Assembly (NCBI GenBank): GCA_021521415.1
Contig: JAIQDT010000001.1
Location: 7,440,001 to 7,504,000, forward strand
Reading direction: 5' to 3'
Source: Bidens hawaiensis
Lineage: Eukaryota; Streptophyta; Magnoliopsida; Asterales; Asteraceae
Length of the DNA: 64,000 bases
Shown here one piece after another: positions 20,876 through 31,840 of the stretch; within the stretch, counting starts at the first letter, position 1; each line of letters opens with the position of its first letter. The notes under the pieces were generated by a model, which worked only from the letters and a program-made list of their open reading frames with translations, was not told where the DNA came from and did not search any database. The position numbers and the translations under genes were made by a program.

Positions 20876-23403
20876 ATACGTCATTCCCGAGGACATGGTT
20901 GTCATGCGATCACCTCTATCGAATGATATTTATGTCTTAAATATGAGTTCTAAGGTATCCACATCAATTGAAACATGTTTCGTCTCTAAAGCCACCGAGA
21001 AGGACTCTATTATATGGCATCGTAGGATGGGTCATGTTCATGTTCGAAAGATGAATTATTTAATGACAAATGACTTGGTCGAAGGTGTTTCTTTGAAACA
21101 TTTTAAATTATCAGACCACTGTATTTCTTGCAAAAAGGCAAACAAAAGAAAAGTCACGTCCTTCTAAGTTATTCAATTCCATTGATGCACCATTAGAACG
21201 ACTTCATATGGATCTGTTCGGTCCAGTGAATCGTGCTAGTATCGCTGGGGTTGGTATTGTCTTGTAGTTACTGATGACTATTCAAGATATTCGTGGGTTT
21301 TATTTATGAGTTCGAAAGATCAAACACCTTTTATGGTTCAAAATTTAATCACTAAGATCGAATCACTTTACAAGCAAAAAGTGAGGAGAATTCGAAGTGA
21401 TAATGGTACTTAATTAAAAAACACTGTATTGGATTTCTTCTGTATTCAAAAAGGAATTCATCGAGAATACAGTGCCCCTTATGTACCACAACAGAATGGT
21501 GTTGCTGAAAGGAAAAACAGAACTTTGATTGAAGCAGCTAGAACAATGCTGTGAATACTGCTTGTTATACGCTTAATTGGGTTTTAACTGTTAAGAAGCT
21601 TAGGAAAACAAGTTATGAACTCTTAAACAACAGAAAACCTAATTTAAAGTACTTGGAACCGTTTGGGTGTCCATGTACAATGTTGAAAAGAGACTCGGGT
21701 AAATTTGAAGAAAAGCCTATTGAAGGCTACTTCTTGGGTTATGCATCTCCTAAGAAAAGAGTATTTAATTTTACTTCAGGATGTGTGGAGGAATGGTATC
21801 ATGTTGACTGTCAAAAATATACCACTCCCCCTCAAGGTAAAGGACCTGACTGGATGTTTGACTATGAGAGTCTATTCAACTCTTTTACTCCAATAGTTGA
21901 TTAACCAGATGAAGACTTGGTGCGTGCATATTTTGAAGATCAGCTTTTACCACCAAGAGCTTCTAGTCCTATTTATCAAGATGCCACACAAGATGATCTA
22001 CCGGATGTTTCTGATGTAATCTCCATATCATCTGATGATGGTAATTTTGTTGATTCTTTTTCAGCTCCTCTTCCCATGAGACTGGTGAATCATCTCATGA
22101 TGTTAAAGAAATTTCACTAATTTATCTGAAACAGTTGTTGGCCTATGCAGCGTATAAAAATATCAAGGTCTATCAGATGGATGTGAAAAGTGCGTTTCTC
22201 AACGGAGAATTGCATGAAGAAGTGTTTGTTTTACAACCTCCAGGCTTTGAAGATCCTGATTATCCGGATCGGGTTTACCGATTAAACAAGGCCCTATATG
22301 GTCTCCATCAAGCCCCGAGAGCTTGGTATGGCATGCTTTCTGACCATCTAATTGATAACGGCTTCAAGCAAGGAACTGTTGATTGCACTCTCCTTTATAA
22401 ACCTTTTGGTGATGATCTGCTCCTCGTCCAGATATATGTCGACGACATTATCTTTGGCTCAAAAAACGACAAGCTGTGTAAGGATTTTGAGAAGTCTATG
22501 AAAACGAAGTTCGAGATGAGCTCGATGGGAGAGATGAACTTTTCCTTAGGGTTGCAGGTTCACCAGTCTGACAAAGGAATTTTCATTCATCAGACAAAAT
22601 ATGTGAATGACGTCTTGAGCCGATTCAAGATCACTGCCGGAAAAACCCCTTCAACTCCTCTCCCCGTGGGTCACAATTTATCACCGGATGAATTGGAGGA
22701 TACCATTGATCCTACCCTTTATCGTGCTATGATTGGTTCTTTAATTTATTTAACTGCTTCTCGACCTAACGTTATGTTTGCAGTTTGTTTGTGTGCTAGG
22801 TACCAATCCAGTCCCCGAGTGACTCACCTGGCATTGAGTTATGGTATCCCAAGGACGATATATTTGAGGGGTAATCCTGACATCGAGTTATGGTATCCCA
22901 AGGACGATAAATTTGAACTTACTGAGTTTTCCGATTCGGACTATGGAGGTTACAAGATCAACTTTAAATCGACTTCAGCGGGTTGTCAATTTCTGGGAAG
23001 CCGGCTTGTTTCCTGGAAGTGTAAGAAGCAGACAACGGTCTCAACTTCAGCCGCAGAGGCAGAATACGTGGCAGCCTCGAGTTGCTGTTCACTGGTTTTA
23101 TGAATACAACAACATCTGCGCGACTATGGTTTGAAATTTCTTACTACTCCAAATCTTATTGATAACTCTGCTACCATTAGTATCACCAAGAATCTTGTGC
23201 AACATTCTAAAACTAAACATACTGAGATTCGGTATCATTTCATACCTGATTGTTTTGAGAAGAAACTAATCGATATCGAAAAAGTGCACACGGATTTTCA
23301 ACGAGCAGATTTGTTTATCAAGGCATTTGACAAAACTCATTTTAAATTTTTACTTGGTTTAAACGGTCTAAAGACACTTGCTGATGTCCTTCAAGAAGGA
23401 TAA
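20876..23403 (+). pseudogene. pol: SIRE-like Copia pol (integrase, RT, RNase H), broken
   Basis: Starts abruptly after the Athila edge, in the region just before the integrase zinc finger. The finger reads WHRRMGHVH...CISCKKAN at about 21015-21145. Core pieces are HMDLFGP at 21206-21226, a DNGT block near 21400 and QQNGVAERKNRTL at 21490-21528, the last two in shifted frames. RT starts late: [18 protein letters not shown] at 22175, catalytic YVDD at 22436-22447, and about 120 residues of the fingers are missing between 21904 and 22135. RNase H follows ([18 protein letters not shown] at about 22930; TKHTEIRYHFI at 23213), with a stop at 23101-23103 and a resumed frame to 23403. The style is SIRE/Maximus. 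The protease is absent. Confidence 0.85.
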
Positions 23404-24120
23404 CTATCTTAACTTGTTTTGTTTATTTTACTTTATTTTTACTCTATTTTTTTTACTTTGGTTATGTTTTGAGTTTTAGGGGGTGAGCATTGGGAAATAT
23501 AAAAATATTGTGATTTCAGTTTGTAAAGTGAAAAAGCAAAAACATTTAAAAAATTTTGAAAAATACAAAAATATTGTGCTTTTTGTTCTAATAAGTTTTG
23601 AAAAGACAAAAATATTGTGAATTTCGTGTATGTATAGAAAAATTCGAAAAAGATAAAAAAAGATTGTATTTTATGTATGTAAAGAGAAAATCCAAAAAGA
23701 TTTTTGCATACGCTCGCTGAAATTATGTCAATTACTTACATTTGAAGGACATATACGTATATATGTTTGGTCCTGAGATTTACTTGTAAAAATTCAGGAT
23801 AGTCATTTACTTGAGAATGGAATGTAGTTGGGGCGATTGTTATGCGGTTTATTTTATTCTTTCGCTGAAAAGTATGTCGGTTATTTAAGTTTTGGTCCTA
23901 TTATATACTTGTAGATTGATAGGATAGCCATTAATCTATAGAATGAAAGTGACTGGGGCGATTGAATTTATTTTTTTTTGCTCCTCAAAAATTTGAGTTT
24001 TGAAGCGAAAAGAGAAAATGATAGCATTGATCATTTGACCCCATATCCAGAAAGAAATAAGCTTAAAAGACTGCGTGCTTAATTGCATTGGTGCATTGAC
24101 AGGTCTTAAACAAGCTGTTA
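23404..24120 (+). other. Post-pol spacer, first part
   Basis: No ORF. It begins with a purine-rich TTTTAGGGGGTGAGC block at 23475-23489, then A-rich repeats of the phrase AAAAATATTGTG (about 23500-23680), then two degenerate tandem units of about 145 bp (23708-23975) ending in CTGGGGCGATTG or a close variant. Confidence 0.6.
23708..23975. repeat. Two degenerate tandem units
   Basis: Each unit runs CGCTGAAA, TATGTC, then TTGGTCCT, ACTTGTA, AGGATAGCC or a close form, and ends TGGGGCGATTG. Unit 1 is about 23708-23845, unit 2 about 23863-23968. Identity looks near 65 percent. Confidence 0.6.
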
Positions 24121-24554
24121 CACTGCATACTTGAGTTTTTTATTTAAGGGATTAGAAAAGAAAAGATAAGAAAACTTTTCTTTTTTCATTCTTGAGTTTT
24201 TTCATTAAAGGAAAAGAAAGGGAATGAAAGGAAAAATTAAGTCTTTTTTCCTTCAAAACTTTCCTGCCAAATATGGTCTGATTGTGAAGGAAAGTTTATA
24301 TCTCATTACCATATTACCAATTTACCCTATTTTAATTCTTTTTTCTATGTTACTATGATGACATAATTGTAAAATTACAATTTTTTTTCCTATATTTTCC
24401 TTCCAATCTAACTCAAGAATGTAATAAACACTTTCTTTTCTTTTCTTTAATTTTAACTCGAGAATGCATTTTAAGTATATAATTTCTTTTCCTTTCTTCC
24501 TCTATCCAATCTTATCATTTCTTTTCCTTGTATTTTAAACCCGAGAATACAGTG
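24121..24554. mobile_element. CACTA-like MITE
   Basis: 434 bp flanked by TTA on both sides (24118-24120, 24555-24557). The ends are imperfect inverted repeats of about 45 bp: CACTGCATACTTGAG at the left, the complement CACTGTATTCTCGGG at the right, followed by A-rich GGAAAAGAAA(A/T)GATAAGA. Subterminal copies of CATTCTTGAGTT and its complement occur inside. A 3-bp duplication with CACT(G/A) ends fits CACTA. No transposase. Confidence 0.65.
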
Positions 24555-26650
24555 TTAGAGTAAAGTATATGATATAAACATAAAGAAACGCCAAATTGAA
24601 AGAGGTTTTAGTTTCTACCAAATATCTCGGTAAGGATGGCAGAAATGTAATAGCCTTTCATACTCAAGCCTTATATTTGTCTGATCACCAAAAATAAAAT
24701 AAAGCAAATAACAAGCGTTAGGTTTCTGGACACTGTGAGTCTTTATGCGGCTTAATCATCTGGGTATTCATATGCATGAATATTTCAATCGCTTTTAGAG
24801 CAAACCCAAAGTCATTAAACTTGATCACGGCTGTACTTCGTACAAATTTAAACTACTGACTTGATCAAAATCCGTTGTTAGTCATACAAGTGTGCCCCCC
24901 TTGCGCGCGTCTCAATAACAGTAAGAAAAGGACCCTATGGGGTACAATGTATGTAAGCCGACAGATGGACTCGTACATACTCACTCATAGTAAAAGAAAC
25001 TTGATGTATTGCTCAAAAATTTCTATAAATTCAAATTTTGATCGACATTATAGTGGTTTAAGTCAAGTTGGGGTGATATGGTAAAAATCAAACTAAGCTT
25101 GAACCGAGATTAGAGGCTGATAGTTTCTAAGATTCTGTGCTCTAATTAAGCAATTAATCATATCATAAAAACGCTTGAAAGTTTGTTATATGATTTAAGT
25201 GGACAACAATATCAATGGCCGACTTAACGTCAGTCACAATATCGCTGAAATATAAAAATGTGATGGAAGGGAAAATTGGTGAATACGATTCTCTGCTTAA
25301 ACTCACCAAAAGTCCAAAAATATGTACTGCTTTTGAAAAATCATACAAAAACACATAAACATTTTTCTGCTTTATATTTTACTTTCGGATAGTTTTCTTG
25401 TAAATATTTAGTTTTTTTTTCTCTTTCTTTTACAAATTATTTAATTCTATTTAAGTTATGTGTTTGTTCGTTAAAAAAGTTAAGGTATTTGATCATCGGG
25501 ATATGGTATTTCGTTGATTTATTTGTTAATTTAAAATTCTTTTATTTAATTGATTTATTTATTCAATTAAAAATTAAATAAGTCTATTTCGTTTTTTATG
25601 AATAACGAATTGAGGTCATTTATAACGAATTACAATTCAATTCGTTACCCTAATTCGCTTCTGTCACTCTGTAACGAATGCCATTTAGTTCGTTATACAT
25701 AACTTAACGAATCAAGCACGAATTACTGTTAATTCGTTATTTAATTCGTGTTAATTGTTGACGATTTATATCTAATTCATGTGACACGTGTATTTAAATA
25801 TGATAACGAATCAGTTGATTCGTTATTTTAAATTTGAACGAATCAAATGATTTGTTCTCTAGGAAAATGTGTCAAGTTTTGACTTATAGGGATTCGTGAA
25901 ACCCATTCATCTCACTATTCACCTTTCTTCTCACTGAAGTAATGTTACTCTAGCCAAATTTTCCAGAATTTCCGACCTTCATTATATCGTATTTTGATCT
26001 ATTGTTAAGATTCGCAAGGTAAAGGAGATTCAAACGTGATGATTTTCGTCAGTTTTGATGGAGATCTTAAGGGTTAATTAATCGATTATGCTCTCTGTTT
26101 TCAAGTTATATATAAACCCTATTATTTATCTAAGTTAAACCATGATTTGATGCAAATGGATAATGTGAATCAGTTTGCGATGTGATTACGAGATCCTAGT
26201 GATGATCTGTTTGGTTTTACATCGTCAATCATGTGCGAATTGCATTCAAATTGCAATTTTGAATTTTACAGTTCATATCAATTTTGACTTGGACTCAATA
26301 AGTCAAATATCAAGACTATTAATGGCCAGTCGTTATGTTGTGACGAATTGGAAATAATCCGTGACTCAGATCAAACGAATCAGGCTATTAATCATAATTT
26401 ATAACGAATCAAGCTTAAATTCGTTATCCTTTCACTCCTGATTCCTTAGATCTAATTCTCCTTATTTACTTGATAACGAATTGTCAATTCGTCATAATGA
26501 ACCACCATTTCGTTATAACGAATCAGACTAAGTTAACGAATGATATATTTTATTTTATTATATTATAAAAGCTAATAAATATAATTAATAATTAATATTT
26601 ACTTCATTTTCGTTTTTACTAGAGCTCGGGTCTTTACATGTGTTATAGTT
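24555..26650 (+). other. Spacer before the accessory ORF, with TAACGAA array
   Basis: No ORF worth keeping. From about 25600 to 26545 the heptamer TTCGTTA or its complement TAACGAA occurs about fifteen times in both orientations, twice as an immediate palindrome (for example TTCGTTATAACGAA at 26509-26522). The distribution parallels the leader before gag. 24555-25590 shows nothing recognisable. Confidence 0.6.
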
Positions 26651-29576
26651 ATGGCTGATGAGAACATTCAAGCTCCTTCGGCTGCTGAGCCACAACAACA
26701 ACAAGTGTTGTCTTTACTATCGTACGACAAAAGGCATAATATATGTGCCTTTGTCGGTACGAATTTCGCTATCAAGGACGTGTTTGGAGATTTATTGACG
26801 TTTATCAGACGTTCGGTCATTCATTATGCTGTGACGGCAAGACCGAATGTTCATTTCAGTATTATCCGTCAAATCTGGAACTCGGCACGCTACGTTGAAG
26901 CCGAGAATCTCATAACTGCTACTATCAATGGGAAGTCTATTACTATCACACATGGGGTAATCCGAAGAGTGTTGCACTTTGGAGACAATATGGATAACCC
27001 GTGCGAGTTTGAACAGGATTTGATTCGAGGTTTATTTGCCCGTGTATTTTATTCTGGAGATCTGGGCAACTCCATGTACAACAAGGCATACTTGTGTCCA
27101 ACATACAAGTATCTGCTACATGTATTAATACACTGCCTTGGTGGATAAAAGGGCGGCTTTGATGAGTGTCGCGTTATGTTACAATCGGCTTTTGTAGCAT
27201 TAATTTTAAACAAGCCCTTCAATTTTTCTGAGATGATCTTTTATCATCTCATGGAGAATTGTCTTGTGATGAATAGACGCAAGAAGTTCTTAATGTATCC
27301 TCGATATATTCAGCTTATTTTCCTAGACCTGATTCTAGATATGGTGATTGATCAGACAGTACAGGATGATGTGATGCCACTGGAACATATGACTGCTGAC
27401 ACTGTTTGACGTATGAAGAGTTATTGGATGGACCAACATCCGAGAACCAAAAGATTGATTGATCATTTAGTTAATCCAAATTATGTATGTCCTTCTAATG
27501 ATCGCTGGATCCATGACAATTCGGATTCTGAGCTTGAAGAAGTTCCAGGTGGGAACGATGGTGATGGTGGTGATCCGGGTCAACAACAAGCTGAGATTGA
27601 AGCAACTGCTGCTCAAGCTGCTCAACGTAAACAAAAAGGGAAAGAGGTGGCCGATGAAGGGTCATCCAAACTTCGCGTGACGGCTGGTGCTGGTGTTTCT
27701 TTTGGAGTTCAACCTCCACGGTCGTCTGTTACTCAAAGACCGACGGTGCCGCTTACTACTAGCACCCCAGAAGTTACATTAACGACGACGTTGATTCATG
27801 ATCAGAGACTTGGTATGATTCCTCAATCTGTACTTTCTGATATATCAAGGCCTCCTGCTTACTACTAGCCACCCTCTAGATGTTACATTTATGAGGATTA
27901 CACGTCCTCAAGGTCCTATCCATCTTGTGCATCCATCTGTTCTTACCATGGCAGCAACACATCAAACTAACATGCTCTTGAGTTTGATTCGTCTTTATGA
28001 GAATCAAATGGCCGCTGATCGTCAGGCTCAAGAGCGTTTGACGGAAAATCAAAGAAGATTGATGGGGTACGTCTCGTTCTGTGAAAAAGAAACAAAGGCC
28101 CTTCATGAGATTGTTACGTCTCAGGGTGAAAATTAAAGAATAGGTGGCTCTGATTCTGCAGCTTACTTGTAAAGATGATGCATTGAAGAAGCTCAGAAAT
28201 GATGAAGAGGATCCAGATGCCTCAGGAGCAGGGGGGAGTGAGCCGAAACAAACTCACGGTTCAACTTCCGATGCAGGTAAGAGTGCTGCTAGTAATGTTG
28301 ATAAATAGTTGGTTGTTTATCAGGACTTGACGATTGCTAAACCCATTGAGTCGATAAAAGCCAATACTGTTATATTTATTGATGGTACGAGGGTGGTCAG
28401 AAGCATTGTGAATGCTGATGAAATAGAAGTGGGACAGTTTGTTAAACGGTCCTTAACACGAGAGCAGATTTCTATACTGCTGGGTTTGAACAAAGATGAG
28501 CTGAACGTGTTAGAGGCTGAGAATGATGTGGAGGTGGAGAATGACGAGGAAATACCGAATGATCCAACGATTCAAATGAACAAGTCTTTTATTTATGAGG
28601 ATGAGTAAATTGAGATTGAGGACGTCACGGCTGAGGAATACCCTGATTTATTTCAACACTCTAATGTTGATCAGGGATCTCCTATATTTACTGAAGAAAA
28701 CGACAAAGCAGCCGAAGATCACTTGGAGAAAGTCTCAAAGGGCAAGAGCGTTGATACAATATTTGACTCGAAGCCTGATCCATCTGTTGTTGATATTCAA
28801 GGATGGTTTGCTTGTCGGAACAAGAGAACTCGTAAGATTATAGATGCATACGGATATGTTGATGAAGAACAAAAGCAGGAAGCCATTATACGTGCTAAAG
28901 CCAATCAGATGACTTCTTTCAAGGCCGTGTCAAAAGTTCGAGGTGATATTATTTCATGGCTTTTCGATTCTAATTTAAAAGTTTGTATCATCAAATGGGA
29001 AAACGGCGTTAATTACTACGAAAACATTACTTACGTTCTTTCATTACCAAGATGGGATGTACGGACTCTTGCATAACGACCTTTTATTAACCGTGGGGGA
29101 AATCGACAAGCAGAATGGTTCCATCAGCATTTTCTTTTCGAGGTCAGTCACGGGTTTAAATTCTTTAAGCTGCAGATTCCTATTTGTAAACGTATTGACA
29201 AGATATATCCAAGAACGAGTTAAAGGAAGCTCGTGCTTAAAGTTAAACCGCCAAAGACGATGAAGCGTGTACCAGTCAAGACGCTTAATCATCATATGTA
29301 TTTATCTTTCAACCGCTGGTATTATGATAATCGTACTGGCGAGGCCGTTATTGTTTTTTGGGAAAGGGCTTAAAGACCGAGCTGATTAAGATTATAGATC
29401 CCATGTGGCTCGTGAATTTGATTGAGACTGACAATGATGTGCTCTTCAAGAATAAGATATTAATCGAGCGTCGTGAAGACTATGACCAAGCAATGCAGTT
29501 TCAACGTGTTGTTCGAGTCTGTCACGAGCATGGAATTCACAGTTGCCAGGACTGGCAAACAAAGCGCTTCAAATAA
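26651..29576 (+). pseudogene. Accessory ORF (aORF) of the SIRE-like Copia, broken
   Basis: Starts at ATG 26651. The N-terminal part (26651-27409) is about 250 residues of helical sequence including RPNVHFSIIRQIWNSARYV and TINGKSITITHGVIRRVL; its layout reminds me of the plant retroelement accessory proteins labelled putative plant transposon protein (recollection only). An acidic, Gln/Ala-rich and Ser/Thr-rich linker follows (27413-27868), then a coiled coil ending VTSQGE (27940-28133), an acidic stretch, and a C-terminal domain (28723-29576) with GDIISWLFDSNLKVCIIKW, NRWYYDNRTGEAVI and DPMWLVNL. In-frame stops at 27146, 27407 and 27866 and later frame shifts kill it. The C-terminal blocks recur in the intact ORF at 52787-54163. 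It sits where SIRE elements carry an envelope-like gene, but I see no signal peptide or membrane segment. Confidence 0.7.
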
Positions 29577-29598
29577 GTTAAAGACAAAGAGCTCAAGA

Positions 29599-29610
29599 CG
29601 AGGGGGTGTC
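29599..29610 (+). other. Polypurine tract of composite Copia
   Basis: CGAGGGGGTGTC directly before the 3' LTR start; 23 bases after the aORF stop. Confidence 0.75.
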
Positions 29611-30100
29611 TGTTAGTGCACGTTTTTGAGTCTCGAGTCTTTGTATTTATCGTTTTGTATTTATTGCTATTATAATGAAAAAAGTTATTAATATTATAGA
29701 CTAGTTCGTTAAAGTAAGTCTAGTTCATTGAGGGTGTTTAACGAACTAGACAGTTAAGTTAAGTTCCCCATTCGTTAAGAATGTTTAATGAATGGGATGT
29801 AGTTCGTTATGTTTATTGTTATTTTTAATGTAACGAAGTGGAGTCTAATTCCTTACGGAATGTGTAACAAATTAGCTCTATCTTCTATATATAGGGGTGT
29901 TCCTTTCCCTGTTTATTTAAGTTTTGGAATTAACGTATTGACACTCTGTCCAATTGTTCTCTCGATCCAAACTTCGTTTAAGCTATTACATAATACACCT
30001 AATACTAATAATAACATATCATATATATATACGCAATTAATATCTATTAAGGGTATTCAATATGAACTACATCCGTTTAAATTGTATTAAGATCTTAGAT
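29611..30100 (+). repeat. 3' LTR of composite Copia, truncated
   Basis: Begins TGTTAGTGCACG like the 5' LTR. Four palindromic or once-palindromic blocks appear in the same order: 29718-29751, 29767-29796, 29803-29838 and 29845-29875, followed by TATATATAG at 29886-29894. Similarity to the 5' LTR fades near 30100, about 50-100 bp short of the expected end, where a minus-strand gypsy fragment begins. Confidence 0.75.
29718..29894 (+). promoter_or_regulatory. 3' LTR palindrome block and TATA box
   Basis: The first palindrome arm pairs GTCTAGTTC with GAACTAGAC, where the 5' LTR has GGCTAGTTC with GAACTAGCC. The paired change keeps the stem. The last block (29845-29875) has lost part of its pairing. 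Confidence 0.6.
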
Positions 30101-30482
30101 CTTAGATATGAGGTCCTCTCAGTTAGCCTTGTTTAGGAGCAATAGTCTTGTATCTTGCTTGTATATCAAAGATCTAACAAGATATAGCTTGGTTTTTGTC
30201 TCGAATCTTCGTTTTCTTCTTGCGGTCGTAAATGGTGTTTATGTGTGTGTGTTTTAGAGTGTGTAGAGAATAAGATGAATAGAAATGAGGGTTTTAGGGA
30301 GGTTTAAGGGAGTATTTATACACTCTTAAGCCCGTGAACCTATGGCCCATCCCATTCCTTATTCCATATTTCCCCACCCAAGTCCATACTCTTCTTTATA
30401 TTAAATTCTAATTAAATATTAACACACGTTAAACAATTATAATTTCTTTATTTATTATTATGAATTCTAGGATGTTACATGT
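30101..30482 (-). repeat. Probable Ogre/Tat LTR fragment
   Basis: Non-coding. The minus strand contains a TATA-like GTGTATAAATACTCCC at about 30309-30324. It abuts pol sequence at 30483 with no primer site or polypurine tract between, so a deletion joins them. Confidence 0.35.
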
Positions 30483-31640
30483 TCCCCTTCATGATTCTTT
30501 AGAAGGACATCACTTACTGCATTACCCGATACGGCTAAGTACAAAGATAGGGGTTCCCCATCTGTTGGCTTCATTAATGCTGGAGCTTAGGATAGGTAAT
30601 CCTTCAAGGCTTTGAGTGCAGCCTCATGTTTCTCGGTCCATTCGAACTTTTTATTCTTTCTAAGGATATCATAGAAATCCTCACATTTCTTCGAAGATAG
30701 GGAGATGAATCTGTTCTAGGCTGCAATCCTTCCAGTCAACCTTTGTACGTCTTTTGCATTCGTGGGTGACTTCAAATTGATTATTGCCTTTATATGTTCT
30801 GGGCTAACCTCTATTCCCCTCTTAGTGACCATATAACCAAGTAACTTCCTAAATTTAACACCAAAACGGCATTTGGATGGGTTGAGTTTCATGTTATACT
30901 GGTCGAGGATATTGAAGGCTACTTCCAAGTCTTTGAGATGGTCTTCAGCCTTCTTGGATTTGACTACCATATCGTCTATATATACTCTCATGGTCTTCCC
31001 TAGTTGATCTTTAAACATCATGTTGACTAAGCGTTGATAGGTCGCACCTGCATTTCTTAGTCCAAAGGGCATGGCAATATAGCAATATATTCCATTAGGA
31101 TTCATGAATGTTGTGTCTTCTTGATCAGATGGTTCCATCTGAATTTGTTGAAATCCAGAGGAAGCATCCATAAAGTAAGCATCTCATGTCCTTATGTTGC
31201 ATCCAACATGAAGTCAATGTGTGGTAATGGGAAAGGATCCTTGGAACATGCCTTGTTTAAATCGGTGAAATCGACACATACCCTCCACTTTTCATTCTTT
31301 TTTGAAACGACCACAACATTAGCCAACCATCGAGGATACTTAACTTCTAAGATCATATTGGCTTTAAGAAGTTTCTCAACTTCTTCTTGTATGATCGCAT
31401 TCCTCTCAGGAGCGAATTTTCTTCGCTTCTGGTGAATGGGTTTAATAGAATTATCAAGGCCTAGTTTATGAGTAATTACCTCTTTTGATATTACCTGTCA
31501 TGTTAGAGTGTTTGAAGAAAAATGTAGATTTTCGTTGCTTGAGGAAGTATACTAGATCCACTTCAATGTTAGTACGGATACTGGATCCTAGGAAAACTAA
31601 TACGTCTGGATCCTCGTGGTCTAAGGATCTAACGTTGGAA
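30483..31640 (-). pseudogene. pol: Ogre/Tat-type gypsy pol fragment (RT, start of RNase H)
   Basis: Minus-strand reading from about 31640: AIIQEEVEKLLKA, then RYPRWLANVVVV and FTDLNKAC at about 31340-31250. A frame shift lies near 31180. The ORF 31171-30716 has MDASSGFQQIQMEPSDQEDT, MPFGLRNAGATYQRLVNMMF and the catalytic VYIDDMVVKS. An RNase H opening (LYLAVSGNAVSDVLL) lies near 30550-30490. The wording is that of the Tat/Ogre branch. Only about a fifth of the element is present; it cannot move by itself. Confidence 0.85.
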
Positions 31641-31748
31641 GAATTGGAGACGAAAACTCAAACAATAATGTAAAATTTCAATATTTTTCAATGGCTAGTA
31701 ACATGTGTATCATACGCGTGAAAATTGTATATAAATATATATAGCGAC

Positions 31749-31838
<90 letters not shown>
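31749..31838. repeat. (AAT)n microsatellite
   Basis: About 30 copies. It creates spurious poly-tyrosine and poly-leucine ORFs on the minus strand. Confidence 0.95.

Positions 31839-31840
<2 letters not shown>

Larger units (their letters stand above)
1723..30100 (+). mobile_element. Old composite SIRE/Maximus-like Copia with accessory ORF and nested insertions
   Basis: Parts occur in the order expected for one element: 5' LTR (1723-2267), initiator-Met primer site, motif-rich leader, gag start at 3325, gag body to about 9080, pol (20876-23403), spacer, aORF (26651-29576), polypurine tract, 3' LTR (29611 to about 30100). The interruptions are a solo gypsy LTR, an Athila element and a MITE. 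The two LTRs align only roughly 65-70 percent by eye, and all ORFs carry several stops and frameshifts, so the element is old, or its two halves come from different copies of one family joined through the Athila deletion. The 5' flank is GGACT; no matching duplication is seen on the right because the 3' LTR is truncated. Confidence 0.65.
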
